A DNA stretch of 64,000 nt from Sweltsa coloradensis. Lineage: Eukaryota > Arthropoda > Insecta > Plecoptera > Chloroperlidae. The notes under the pieces were generated by a model. The model was not told where the DNA came from, ran no database searches, and saw only the letters and a program-made list of their open reading frames with translations. Shown here one piece after another: positions 46,760-57,100 of the stretch. Both the position numbers and the translations under genes were made by a program. Location: NCBI GenBank assembly GCA_024449915.1, contig JAMZAV010000958.1:124001-188000 (forward strand), read 5' to 3'. Each line of letters begins with the position of its first letter. The first letter of the stretch is position 1.

Positions 46760-47073
46760 TCCATTAAATATAAGTTGTACCCCACCCGTTTGGTCAGAAT
46801 CGGCCCCAAAAGTCACGAAAATTTGCACTTAAAAACGAAAAAAAAAACGTAAAAAGTACGATTTCACGAGAAATTTTCTTGATTGTACCCAAAAACGTGT
46901 CAGGTCAATGTTTAGATATTTTGAAGGTTCCCCCCAAAATTTTTAAAGATCGCATATGAGTTTGCCCGGAGAGCGCAACAAAAAGCAAAAAAAAACAAAA
47001 AAAAAAAAAAAACATTGGGGCTAAATTTTTTTTGGGGTCAGTGAAAAATTAAAATCTTCGTTTGCTCATCCAA
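46760..47073 (-). mobile_element. Helentron-like family A variant, 3'-truncated copy
   Basis: The reverse complement matches 21226-21545: the end TTTGCTCATCCAA, then 'TGACCCCAAAAAAAATTTAGCCCC', the A/T-run, 'CTCTCCGGGCAAAC..CATATGCGATC' and 'CCCACCCGTTTGGTCAGAATCGGCC'. Most differences from that copy are single-base changes at homopolymers and small deletions. Confidence 0.65.
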
Positions 47074-48030
47074 CAATTCAAGTTGTCTTCAGCTGTCTGT
47101 CTTACGGGGAAAAGGAGTAGTTCGTCTTCTCGATACTAGAACCCCCGACTCTGATCCCCCTGTGGTGGGTTTTGTCCAGCATGGGCCCTTTCCGTTCCCA
47201 CAAATCTTAGATTAGATTTACACAAAAATAAATAAGCCATTTCCACAAATTGTAAGCAGGGGTTTCTAAAAAAAACAATTAAAAAAATGGAAAAAAGCTA
47301 ACGTTAGATTTTTAAATTTATATGGTGGAACAAACCCAAAAACTCAAAAAGTACAACGGGCCCTGTGTATATTCACGCGATATTCGACCTTCGGTGAATG
47401 TATGGAAAGGAAAAAAAAAGCTAAAGTCTCGAGTCGCTTTCCTTTCGTTCTTGGCGGGGTCGTTCCTTTTGTGCCTCACTTTGCCAGATTGCTGCTTCCT
47501 TCCAGGAGCTACGACTAGCCCAGCATAAAAACCCAAAATAAACTATTTCCCCCCCAAATGAGTTTTCGAAAACCCTTTCAAACGTATAGTTTTTTGCACG
47601 TGGTGGCTTTTACACAGTGACCAAGACTAGTAATTCAAAACTATTACTGGGCAAAGACCGTTAGAATTGACTTTATTACCATAAATCTAGTTTTCATAAT
47701 AAAATCACTCACACTGGTTTTAAATGACTTTAAAAATTATTGCGATATTTCGGAGGCCTCGTCCTCCTTTTTTAAGCATGGTCGCCCGACTAGAGTAACC
47801 CAGTTTAAGTTCAGTGTGAGTAATTTTACTATTATACGTTACTGGGTTAATGAGTTTGTTTGTTTAATTGTAGTACGGTAATTATTTGAACATGAATTAT
47901 TAATACATTCACATTCCAATACATTTCCCTTTTACTTCACATAAGTAACAGTGCGCCCTGTTGTGTATCAGGAACGTCTTCCTGTCACTGTGTATAATCC
48001 TAGTTTTATCTCCTAATTTTTTTAAAATTT
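47074..48030. other. No gene seen; imperfect inverted repeat at 47690-47840
   Basis: 'TCACTCACACTGG' (about 47704) and 'CCAGTTTAAGTTCAGTGTGAG' (about 47799) pair partly, enclosing 'GGAGGCCTCGTCCTCC'. The class is unknown. Confidence 0.35.
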
Positions 48031-48282
48031 TTATCGTGGGAAACCTGTTTATAGGGTGCAATTAGCCCCTCTTCAGGTGAACTAGGTATGTGGGGATAGG
48101 ACAATTGTGACGGGATGTCCGAGAGCTGTTTAAGAGGACTCAAATCCCTTGCATTCGCCTGAACGACTGAGGAAAACCTCGGAAAAAACCTTCAGTCAGG
48201 ATTGTCGGTCTCGACGGGATTCGAACCGGGACCTCTCGAATCAGAGTCGAGCGCTTAGCGCCCGAGCCAACACTGTCGGTCT
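48031..48282 (-). repeat. tRNA-derived SINE, family S3, full-length copy
   Basis: On the minus strand: A-box-like TTGGCTCGGGCGCTAAGCG, an intact anticodon-type stem CTCGA/TCGAG around CTCTGAT, and the B box GGTTCGAATCC, then the S3 body, ending 'AAACAGGTTTCCCACGATAAAAAT'. The stem-loop would place CTG at the anticodon, suggesting a glutamine-type tRNA ancestor, but this is inference. Other copies are at 43943-44150 and 55272-55470. Confidence 0.85.
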
Positions 48283-49582
48283 ATCTCCTAAGCACCCTAG
48301 CTCGTAAGTACCCCATTAACATGACTTCCTGGTCGACGTAGGTAAATAGTCGCCTCGCATGTGTGATCAGACCTGACTTTGTGTGTGGGTTTACCCAACT
48401 TTTACCAGCCCGCCGTTTAGCTATCACAATAAACCCCTAATTTAAAACTACTATGGGCCTATAGCTATATATAAACCGTGGTAGTGCAAAATCAAAACTG
48501 GTTGATACGCTTAAAAAATTAAATATTATTTTTATTTCTTCTGTAAAAAAGTCGAAATATCATTTTTCAAATAAAGATATTAAACAGTGAAAAGTCCAAT
48601 GATTTGTATTTGTAACGTTACTACCTGTTATATAGGCCTAGTTTCATTTTTTATATTCAATATTAGTTATGTAGACTCTGTGATCAGTCACACGACCACA
48701 CAATTCCATATCTCCTCACCCATTCATATTAGACTTAGAAATTCATATATTCCTTTATCAATATTCTCAATCAATTTTCCTGATTGCGAAATAACTTTGC
48801 AAAATCAAATTTTAATCACAACCGTACTCGTTTTACGTTTCTGGCTATGAATTATTCAAGAAGCAAATTCAAATTTCAATCTCGTAGGCATATTTGATTT
48901 CCTTCGCTTTCGATGAACGCGCCAACCGCACCATGATTTCATGAGAAATCTAATTCTGTCCACGTTACCGCGCCACCTCTGAGATTGGGTGTGTAGTCTC
49001 TCATCCTGCACCAAGGCCACCTCTCGAGGGCTTGCGGCCCGGGAAACAAACCACCCCTAACTGACCCCCGCGCGGATTCGTCGAGGGAAAACCCTTTACT
49101 GCGAGGCAGGGCCGGTACTAAACATTTGTTAATAATTCATGTTTGCTCTAGGGTTTGGCTATACGCGCTGTGTAGCCAGAGCTGCACTTCCGTGTAAGCG
49201 GGGGTTTTGACTTATTGATTCATGTTAGCTCTTTCATCAATTCAATGGACTATCAGAGAGTAAATAGGAACATCAAATATTTATAAAAACATTGTGTCCA
49301 CAGTTTACTTTCCGCTCACCTTTGTACTTAATTAGTGTCCGGTAACATCTATTATGCAGAATACAGCAATTAATGCATTTTTATAAGGAATATATCACTG
49401 TAATGTAGTCACTATATTTAAAATCACCCAATCTAATTTTTATTTATGTCTAAAACAACTTTATGATGAATATACTGAAATATGTTGGTATTCTGTTTTA
49501 TTTTGGTGTTAGTTGTTCGTCCATACTATTTATTGTTTGCATGTATTTACAAAATTGTTTCAGACTAGCAATATTTATAAAT
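48283..49582. other. No gene seen
   Basis: 48550-48640 pairs with 40750-40870 as a dispersed repeat. The 48587-48850 open frame has no domain. 48900-49120 is somewhat GC-richer without supported features. Confidence 0.35.
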
Positions 49583-49845
49583 TGTTGAATGAGCACAGTA
49601 AGCGAAGCGAAGACATCTAATTGAAAATTAAAAATTTAGAAGATTCCCTAAATAATGATATCAAAATCGGAGTATCAGATTGTTCAACGAATCCCAAAAG
49701 TGAAAGTGGGCGAGTTTTCTCTGGCTAACGAAATTGGTATCTTCGCTTTGCACTTCAGCCTATCTATACTTTAATAGCAATTTGTGAACAGCATGCATTT
49801 TTGGTTGGATATCTTAGGAAAATATGAAAACGCTCATCCTCCAAA
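49583..49845 (+). repeat. Decayed Helentron-like family A copy
   Basis: 'TTGAATGAGCACAGTAAGCGAAGCGAAGACATC' matches the family 5' end, and 'AACGCTCATCCTCCAA' at about 49829-49844 matches the 3' subterminal repeat. The interior is much diverged, and a reverse 'GTATCTTCGCTTTGC' lies at about 49737. Confidence 0.5.
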
Positions 49846-51554
49846 CGCAATTAATATAATAATCGTTCTTATTGATGTGTTCTGTTAGCCATGGATTACT
49901 CTTGCGTGTACGTCTGACACGTGTTCATTCACTTGTGTCTACTACTGGAGGAAGGCGCTAACATGGGTGTCGAAATGTCGTAGAAATGAAACCATTAGTT
50001 TTTAGTATTGTTTATGTGACATGTCTACAATCTATGGTTCAACCTATTAAACTTTCGCCGTATTTTTATTTTCTATTTTTATGTATCCTGTTCTGTGCCG
50101 TATTGAAATTGATTTTCGAAAACAGTAATAAATAAAGAACTATGCCTCTTAAAATTTTCACACTAAAGTAAAATTTAACGCCCAACCTTGATTGCAAAAT
50201 CGAATTGGGAAGCATTTTTTTAACGTACCATTCTCCTCCAATTTGTTTAGAATGCAAAACTCACGTACGTTTGTGTTTATGCCTGCTTTTTGCATAACTT
50301 GCACTCGGCCTGTTCTCTTTTTACCCAACATGACGAGCCCCACCCTTTCCCCCTCACCCCCCTCATACGCCAGTACTTTCCGGGGTGGGTTTTATTGAAA
50401 AAAAACTTTTTTTCCCTTTATTTACTAGTCGGATGGGTATTCATACCCCATTGTTGTAAATAGAAATGTTAGATAATCGATAGTGAAGAATCCCCATGTT
50501 TGTACACCCTTTGTCCGGTGTATCGTTGCGTCTGCTACGATTATTGGGGGTTTTTACAAACTTCACCGACAATCTCAGTCGGAAAGTTTTCTTTTATCTA
50601 CAAATCAACTTTTTTGAAACTTTTTTAAATCTTGTTTTTACCCAGGATAATTAAAAAACCCAAAACCATAATGAAGAAACGCTTGGGGTGTGGTTTTCGT
50701 AAAATTTCTTCGCCCAATGCCCGGGTGAACTTTGCGCAGGGGGGGAGGATTTGGTTTCGGAGCTCGAACTCTGGGGGTAGTTGGCATCGTTTGACCTTTC
50801 CTCTCGAGCCCCCCCCCCCCCCCCCCCCCCACCCCCTTGTTCCCGCCCCGTGAAAACTGACACAGTACACAAGTCACAGTGGGACCAACAACGACAACCG
50901 TACCGACAAGGGGATGGCACACTATCTTTTCGTACCGGTCACGTGTTTTTATCACCGTGGTGATAAACAGAATTTTTTCACTTTTGCAGGAGTATTTTGG
51001 AAACGTACCCCACTTTAGAGGGAACAAAAAACACACTTCCACAACCGTACAGCCCCCCCCCCCCCGCCCCCCCCCCGCACCAGCAGTAAACAATCATCAA
51101 AACTTTAACTCGTCCCAAAAGGGCGTAAAAGTATTTTATTGGGACAATATGCAAAAATTATTCATAAGGGTTATTTTTTTCAAATTGCGAGTTAATTTTT
51201 TAAGAACTTTTAAATTCCTCATGGTATGGTGGTGTCAATATTATTTTGTTAAAAAAGTTTTTAAAATTTTGATGGACGTCTTGAATCCACACAATTTTTC
51301 TCAGTCTTTATGAATTATTTATAATTTCCAAAGCTAAACCTGCTTTGTGATCCCGTACAGGGGTTTTAAGATTTGTTGTTTGTGTGGTTGAACTTATGTT
51401 CGCTATAGTTATCCCAAGAAACCCTGCATAGAGGTTGTCAACTCTTCATTCTTAATTTTACCTACATTAAAATTACCTGTGCTCGGGGCCATACTGTCCT
51501 CTTCGCCAATGGCCTCGGCCTTTAAGCTTTTGCCAAGATATGAAAAAAAGATCT
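49846..51554. other. No gene seen; C-run rich region
   Basis: C-runs at 50811-50830 and 51053-51077 and many T/A-runs. Overlapping open frames at 50625-51313 on both strands are created by the C/G-runs and translate to proline or glycine strings; I do not regard them as genes. Confidence 0.4.
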
Positions 51555-51690
51555 TTTTATTATTATTATCTTTTTATTATTATTATTTTTTTATTATTAT
51601 TATAGTTTATTATTATTTTTTATATTATAATTGAAGAGAAATTATAACATTGACGGGATGTTTCGTCGATCGTGGTGGTGAATTTTATTA

Positions 51691-51722
<32 letters not shown>

Positions 51723-51725
51723 TTT
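51555..51725. repeat. (ATT)n microsatellite with embedded 36-bp element, left
   Basis: (TTA)n tracts at 51555-51620 and 51688-51722. Between them, 51626-51661 is a non-repeat 36-mer starting TATAATTGAAGAG and ending TTGACGGGATGT, present again identically at 53311-53346. Confidence 0.85.
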
Positions 51726-51808
51726 ACTTTTTTAATGCTTAGAGGTCATTGGCATACGAGGTACAGTTCTAAATTGGTTTCCGCAGTTACCTAGAAAATA
51801 GAACGTTT

Positions 51809-52120
51809 ATGGTAAAAATAGGGAACACTTATAGTAAAACAAAAAATGTCACTACTGGTGTACCACAAGGATCCATATTAGGACCGCAATTTTATATTAT
51901 ATACGTGAACGTCATTAATAAATATCTAGTTAAGTGTTTACTAATGATGTATGCTGACGACCTTGTACTACTAGCAATCCATAGGAACTTAAGCGTCGCA
52001 ACACCAAATATGAACACTGATTTTAGGAATCTACAGTGCTGGACTCATGATCGGGAACTAGCAATCAACGTTGAAAAAAACCAAAATTGTTCACATATGC
52101 ATGCCTTTAAATTCAAATAG
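51809..52120 (+). pseudogene. Reverse transcriptase fragment (LINE)
   Basis: A 103-residue open frame. Residues about 17-34 read GVPQGSILGPQFYIIYVN, the RT block containing the conserved PQGS; residues 47-53 read MYADDLV, the catalytic YADD box with two metal-binding aspartates. Upstream, 51745-51808 gives GTVLNWF and YLENR in two frames, the preceding RT block, separated by a frameshift. The fragment is about a quarter of a usual LINE RT and lacks the N-terminal endonuclease. It would copy RNA into DNA at a nicked target if intact. The catalytic residues survive, but the protein cannot be made whole. Confidence 0.88.
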
Positions 52121-52214
52121 AATGATGACGTTCAATTAATATTTCATGAGGCAAAGTGTATAGATAATTTGAACTACTGTACCGACACCGCCTGTGAATG
52201 CGTAACAACAAATT

Positions 52215-52825
52215 GAATCTGTGGCATACCATATGTATTTGGGTGTTTTCATTGATCGTGAGTTTTCGTGGAAGCCACACGTGGACTACGTTTGTTCGAA
52301 ACTCCGCTCGTGTGCGTATCAATTGTATAAACTAAAACCATATTGTCTGATGATATGCTAAGATTAGTTTATATTGCATTAGCTGAATCTATTATGTCAT
52401 ATGCGTTGCTCTCATGGGGAAGCGCGTCTTTTCATATAATAAACACGATGATTCAAATTCAAAATACACTATTAAAAAATAGTTTGCCCAAAAAGTATTA
52501 CCAATAGCATCAAGAAAAGATGACGTTTTTGTGAATTGCTTTATACTGCCGTTAAAAGCCATGTTTAATTATCGGTTGGTTTTAAGTATTATTTTAAAAT
52601 GAACATAAAAACCATATTTACATAATAAGGGAACGAACTTGTTAGTAAGGAAAATTCGTTGTTCCAATGCCCGAAAACAAACATGGTGAGCGTTGTTTAC
52701 ATTATCTTATACCTAAAGTTTTTAATTCATTGCCGGCTGAAATTTTATCCTTGGACAAAATTTCATTAATAAAGAATAGAGTAAAATCGCACTACCTGAA
52801 CAACCTTCCTTCATGCTCGATTTAA
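52215..52825 (+). pseudogene. LINE polyprotein C-terminal region, decayed
   Basis: Recognisable pieces occur in shifting frames: YLGVFIDREFSWKPHVDYVC (from about 52235), the post-RT thumb-like block found in LINE proteins; then, near 52725-52825, FNSLPAEILSLDKISLIKNR and VKSHYLNNLPSCSI before the stop. In-frame stops and indels separate them. This is the continuation of the RT fragment at 51809-52120. Confidence 0.8.
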
Positions 52826-53195
52826 GTCATTTTCAGTCCTATTTTCTAGATGTTTATGTTGTTGAAAACGAATCTGTGTGGTAGGTAAAGATATTATTAA
52901 TTTATAATTAGTGATTCTTGTATATTCTATTTTTGTATGTTTTTTGTAAAGGGTTGTAGTATTTATGTTTTGTAATTGATTACCTATGTAAGCACCGTAT
53001 ATTCATTTAATAGTTTGAATGTTTTTTATTTTTATTTCATTGTATTAAGCCTGACGCTACGAATGAGATGTAATAGCATTAATAATTATGTAACCCACTG
53101 ATGAGCCATTTGGCTTAGTGGGAGGAAATGTATGTGAATATTGTTCCAATTTAGTTTTTTGCTTCAATAAATAAATAAATAAAAAAATAAATAAA

Positions 53196-53226
53196 AAAAA
53201 AATTATTATTATTATTATTATTATTA

Positions 53227-53282
<56 letters not shown>

Positions 53283-53347
53283 GTTCACAAGTTATGCTTT
53301 CGCGACCCGATATAATTGAAGAGAAATTATAACATTGACGGGATGTA

Positions 53348-53387
<40 letters not shown>

Positions 53388-53395
53388 TTTATTTT
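53196..53395. repeat. (ATT)n microsatellite with embedded 36-bp element, right
   Basis: Long (ATT)n tracts at 53201-53282 and 53347-53385. The 36-mer at 53311-53346 is identical to 51626-51661. Confidence 0.88.
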
Positions 53396-53876
53396 TTTTT
53401 TACGGTAGGTCAATAAATATACATCATTAAGTTTAATTGAATGAACTGTATTAACTAAATAAATCTTATTTTCATTACATAGCCTACTTAACATATTACT
53501 CTAGTTTTTTAATGACCTTAGGAAGTTGTAAACTTCCACGTTCCAATGTCTTTGTTCGTCAAGTACGTTATGGTAATTATTGGTACAGCGCTCAGCACAG
53601 CTGCGCCCTGTCATAATAGCCGAAGAATGTACCGTGCAATATGTTGGAACGTGGTACTATAAGCACGTTGTAGCCTAAACCTCCACCCTCTTACTTGGAG
53701 GGCGTCTTGATCAACTCAACATTTGCCTTATAAGGAGAGTGCGCGCTAATTGATGAACATGTTCGATATCGATATTTTATTATGTGCATATTTTTGTTTG
53801 GAGTATCCAATGCCCATGTGGCTAAAATCTAAATAAATTAATAACGATGTTTACATTCTCTCACTCACGTTGAATG
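53396..53876. other. No gene seen
   Basis: Unique sequence with no supported feature. Confidence 0.4.
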
Positions 53877-53943
53877 ACCCGGCACCTCCACCATTTGTAA
53901 AATTAGTTACGAATTATTTATGAGCTACCCGGCACCTCCACCA
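53877..53943. repeat. Pair of ACCCGGCACCTCCACCA motifs, 50 bp apart
   Basis: Motifs at 53877 and 53927 with an intervening 'TTACGAATTATTTATGAGCT' that parallels the 57-bp unit at 42954-43086. Both loci are followed by 'GAACTGAAATT' or 'GAGCTGAAATT' and a 'TTCCTTGTT' sequence, so they are copies of one longer dispersed repeat. Confidence 0.75.
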
Positions 53944-55271
53944 TAACAATAATAATTAATCACGCGAACTGAAATTTGTACATAAACATTCCCAAAACTT
54001 CATTTCCTTGTTCGAGTTTTAGGTATATTTGCCCAGTCCTATAGAATTAACATGCTGTATAGACCGTGCGTCATGTGCTCGTAGGTGTATTTATGTCATT
54101 CATACGTATACCATTCTTATGCGTTTATTTGTTGCTTTTGGCAAGTAGTGTATGAGCTTGATTGATGATGTGTAATAAATTTCGTCAGTAATAAACTGTT
54201 AAACATTGTGAATGGTTGTCGATTGCAAATCATTTTTAATGATTGTTAGCCAATGACGTTGGTTCCGTGCATGGGGGACCTTGCATACGTTGATTTTATT
54301 TCTAGTGTTACCTATGCTATTTTACTCTATGAACTAGAGATGGTGCGGATAAGTGGCTTTTCTGATCATTATAGCAACAGTCGATTTATATTTTATCATT
54401 GACATTTACACGGTACATATTAAATAGGATAATAATATTAATATACTACAACCACTTTACATAACTGAACAAAAACACACGTACAAACAAGAGATACAAA
54501 TGATGCATTGTAAATTCATAAACATAATATCTTTGACTATGTCAACGAGACTCTAGGCAAAGGTGTGGGGAGTGACTTCATTCAGGGAATAAACAGATTC
54601 CTCATCATTGTAGCAACTTTAAACAACGCAAATGGTCAAAAATTGTTCGGAGGGAGATTGTCTTCGAATTTGAGTGATTGTGTGACATGAGATCGTATAA
54701 TAGAATGGTCACGTGAACGACTCAATCATTTGTTTGTACAACATAACATTTGTCAGTGCTTAAGTAGTGTATATCCTCGAGTTTGATTGACAACCCAAGG
54801 ATGCGTTGCATCGGGAGACATTTCACCACATCCTGCTCATATCATTGCGACACTCTTCGGCTGTTTGGGTACTAAACCTACCTTTAGAGCATGAACACAT
54901 CAACATCTTGACTCAAAAGTTCAGGGACAGAACGCGTTACTGTTTAGGGTTCTCATTTCCCTCCCAACATCAGGAATTTGTTACTTTAACAGACTATTTT
55001 TTGGGACAACGCTGTGTTCGTCGAAATGTCGTCGATTTCAGGATTGAAAATTTAAACATATTTAAATTACTTTAACTCAATTGCCTGACGATACTTTTTC
55101 GTTTTTAAATTTACAGACTCGTGAGTCGTGAACGAAACACAAATGGGACTTCATGTGGTTTCACGTGTTTCGATAGCCCTATACCCATTTCACTAGATAG
55201 TTTAAGATTTCAATTTGTATTATTTATTTTGATTTATTTTAAAGAAACAAATCATTGTTTTATATTTAAAG
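53944..55271. other. No gene seen
   Basis: Open frames at 54806-55075 and 55121-55387 have no recognised domain; the second overlaps the SINE. Confidence 0.35.
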
Positions 55272-55470
55272 GCCCTAGAAACCTGCCCAGGGTGCAATGC
55301 ATGCCCCTCTTCAGGTGTCTTACTAGGTATATTGGAGTTAAGACAATTGTGAGGGATGTCCGAGGGCTGTTTAAGAGGATCCACTAACGACCGAGGAAAA
55401 CCTCGGAAATCACTTTCAGTCAGGATTGTCGGTCTCGAGACGGGGTTTGAACGTAGGCCAACACTGTCAG
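55272..55470 (-). repeat. tRNA-derived SINE, family S3, diverged copy
   Basis: Contains 'GCCCCTCTTCAGGTG', 'GGGATGTCCGAGGGCTGTTTAAGAGGA', 'GACCGAGGAAAACCTCGGAAA', 'CAGTCAGGATTGTCGGTCTCGAGACGGGGTTTGAAC' and 'CCAACACTGTCAG', all in the order of 48031-48282. The sequence between B box and A box is deleted. Confidence 0.8.
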
Positions 55471-55982
55471 TTAAGTTAGAACTACTAGGTATGTGATTGT
55501 TCCTTCGAACGTCATTGCATTCCCGGAATAGAGTCCTTGTCTTGAGTCTTGACCAATCGATTGTTCGTGGCTGGTGCCGTCACGTCTGGTCCTGGGTCCG
55601 ATCCACCAAACCAGTCATCAAGTCGGTCGGTCAGTCGTGGCAACGTTGCCAACACTCGGACATCACAACAACCCGGCTCCGACATTCTTGGCAACACCGG
55701 GGCTGTTTTCCCAACTGGTCTTGTGACTCTTAATTGATTAAAACACACGTCGCGATCTAAATATAATGTTTTGATCTGTGTGATGTCATTAGCTAGGGGA
55801 ACTATTCGTTGACGTGTGGACATAAATATTAATAAAACTATCAGGGTAGACTGCCAAGGTTGGTTGGCTTCAACACGGTACAAGTTGTACTTGGAATTGC
55901 GTTGCAGCTTGCAACCTCGGTGCACTTCCGGAATGGCAAGTTGCTATAGATGAGAGCATCGTACTGCGAGCTTCCTTGCATG
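55471..55982. other. No gene seen
   Basis: Frames at 55497-55925 on both strands overlap and lack domains. Confidence 0.35.
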
Positions 55983-56434
55983 TTGGTTTCCTCCATCTAG
56001 TAGGCTAGATCCCCAGTCTCCAATACGTCCGCACAGACGCGAGCGTAGCAAATTGAAGCGCCAATCTGCCATATTCAAGATGGCAATTTGGCGTTTTAAT
56101 TTTTGCTTTTTTAATGCAATTAAGTATTTTACTGGATTGTTTGATATGGTTTTAGCTTGTGCAGCATGGGAGTGCACAAACAGAAACAATAAGAAGTTAT
56201 TGCATAAGGGAATTCAGTAATCATTTTGCTCACCTGTCAACCTGACAACCAGCCATCTTCAAAAATTTGGGCTACAAATCGCTCCCATCTAATTTAACAT
56301 GCAAACTGCCATATTCAAGATGGCTTCAAATTGTCACGGAAGTGGATTAATGACTGGGGATCTAGCCTACTATAGATGTTTGGGTAGACTCTTAATCCAA
56401 TTTATTTATTTATTTATTTATTTATTGGTTTCCT
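55983..56434. mobile_element. Retroposed inverted-repeat element with SINE-type tail
   Basis: TTGGTTTCCT occurs exactly at 55983-55992 and 56425-56434 and brackets the element. Inside, 'CATCTAGTAGGCTAGATCCCCAGT' (55994) and its inverted partner 'ACTGGGGATCTAGCCTACTATAGATG' (56353-56378) form arms, and both arms contain GCCATATTCAAGATGGC. It ends 'GGGTAGACTCTTAATCC' and a (TTTA)n tail, the same 3' end as SINE S2. A THAP-like start codes within (56146-56220). The mix of DNA-transposon-like arms and a retroposon tail is unusual. Confidence 0.7.
56146..56220 (+). pseudogene. THAP-like N-terminal fragment, 24 codons
   Basis: Reads MVLACAAWECTNRNNKKL and stops soon after. THAP zinc fingers, found in P-element transposases and many host proteins, start with M-V-x-x-C followed 2-4 residues later by a second Cys and an N-R pair. 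Here the spacing is C-x4-C followed by TNR. Everything after about residue 20 (the F..FP, W and CxxH parts) is missing, so it could not fold. It suggests a P-like or THAP-bearing ancestor for the surrounding element, but with only two motifs this could be chance. Confidence 0.42.
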
Positions 56435-56448
56435 GGAGTTGGTGGCTA

Positions 56449-56717
56449 CCCAGCAAACACGAATTGATGGGCCCTAAATGGCCCGCAAGCGGCTGGCCAG
56501 AACTGAACTGGCCAGCCGCTTGCGGGCCGGCATCTTTGGCCAGTAACGGCTCGCTCTGATTTTGTCCCACCGGCCATCAGCCGGCCGTCACTTGTGGCTC
56601 ACTTCCGGCCCTTAACCGGCAAATGGCCAAAGATGCCGGCCCGCAAGCGGCTGGCCAGAACTGAGCTGGCCAGCCGCTTGCGGGCCACTTATGGCCCATC
56701 AATTCGTGTTTGCTGGG
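56449..56717. mobile_element. Fold-back element with self-complementary arms (CCCAGCAAACAC ends)
   Basis: CCCAGCAAACACGAATTGAT at the left is exactly inverted at the right (56698-56717). The arms of about 100 bp are inverted copies, and each arm also contains its own hairpin, CCCGCAAGCGGCTGGCCAG with its complement separated by about 8 bases. It is GC-rich with many GGCCAG/CTGGCC words and no coding capacity. No target duplication was seen. Confidence 0.82.
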
Positions 56718-56904
56718 AAATCATTGGGACCAGCGCGATCTGGTATCTAAATATGTAAACAAAAAATTAAAATAATAAGTATAATTGTTATTATATCGGT
56801 GTCACATAGGTATTTCGTCTTAATTTCTGACACCACTCGAATATCTGTAGGTTGATACACAACATATATAAATTGCAAGTAATTATAAAGTTTCAAGTTT
56901 GGTG

Positions 56905-56975
56905 TCTCGAACTCGGTCCAGCAGGGCGACTCTCTATCTGCAAACCTAGCCTCTAACCGTTGCACCACGGAAGAA
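56905..56975 (-). repeat. tRNA-like sequence (possible SINE head)
   Basis: On the minus strand, TGGTGCAACGGTTAGAGGC fits an A box and 'CCGAGTTCGAGAC' a B box. The spacing is compatible with a tRNA, but the acceptor stem is not evident. No second copy in the window. Confidence 0.55.
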
Positions 56976-57100
56976 GCTTGATGTGTTGAGGGAATAATCA
57001 CCTATACATACAAAAGCAAATTGACTTTCACTGGATGGGTGATTGCTATAATATGTTTAGCCGGAAGACGGTTTTCTAGTGATGAGCCAACACATTAACA

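Larger units (their letters stand above)
51738..53175 (+). mobile_element. Truncated non-LTR retrotransposon (LINE)
   Basis: A 5'-truncated copy beginning inside the reverse transcriptase domain, with a decayed C-terminal region to 52825, a 3' UTR of about 340 bp, a terminal hairpin at 53093-53125 (ACCCACTGA..TTAGTGGGAG) and an (AAATA)n-type tail at about 53166-53200. Motifs place it among LINEs of the broad CR1/L2/Jockey type, but the clade cannot be fixed by eye. ATT microsatellites lie on both sides. It is no longer functional because of frameshifts and stops. Confidence 0.85.

Noticed and set aside
49935..49985. 'GAGGAAGGCGCTAACATGGGTGTCGAAATGTCG' as a Penelope-type element tail
   Set aside because: The 'GAAATGTCG' style recalls such tails, but no reverse transcriptase or second copy supports it.
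50625..51313. Several overlapping open frames of 60-151 codons on both strands
   Set aside because: They arise from C/G-runs and translate to proline or glycine strings; no domain and likely homopolymer errors.
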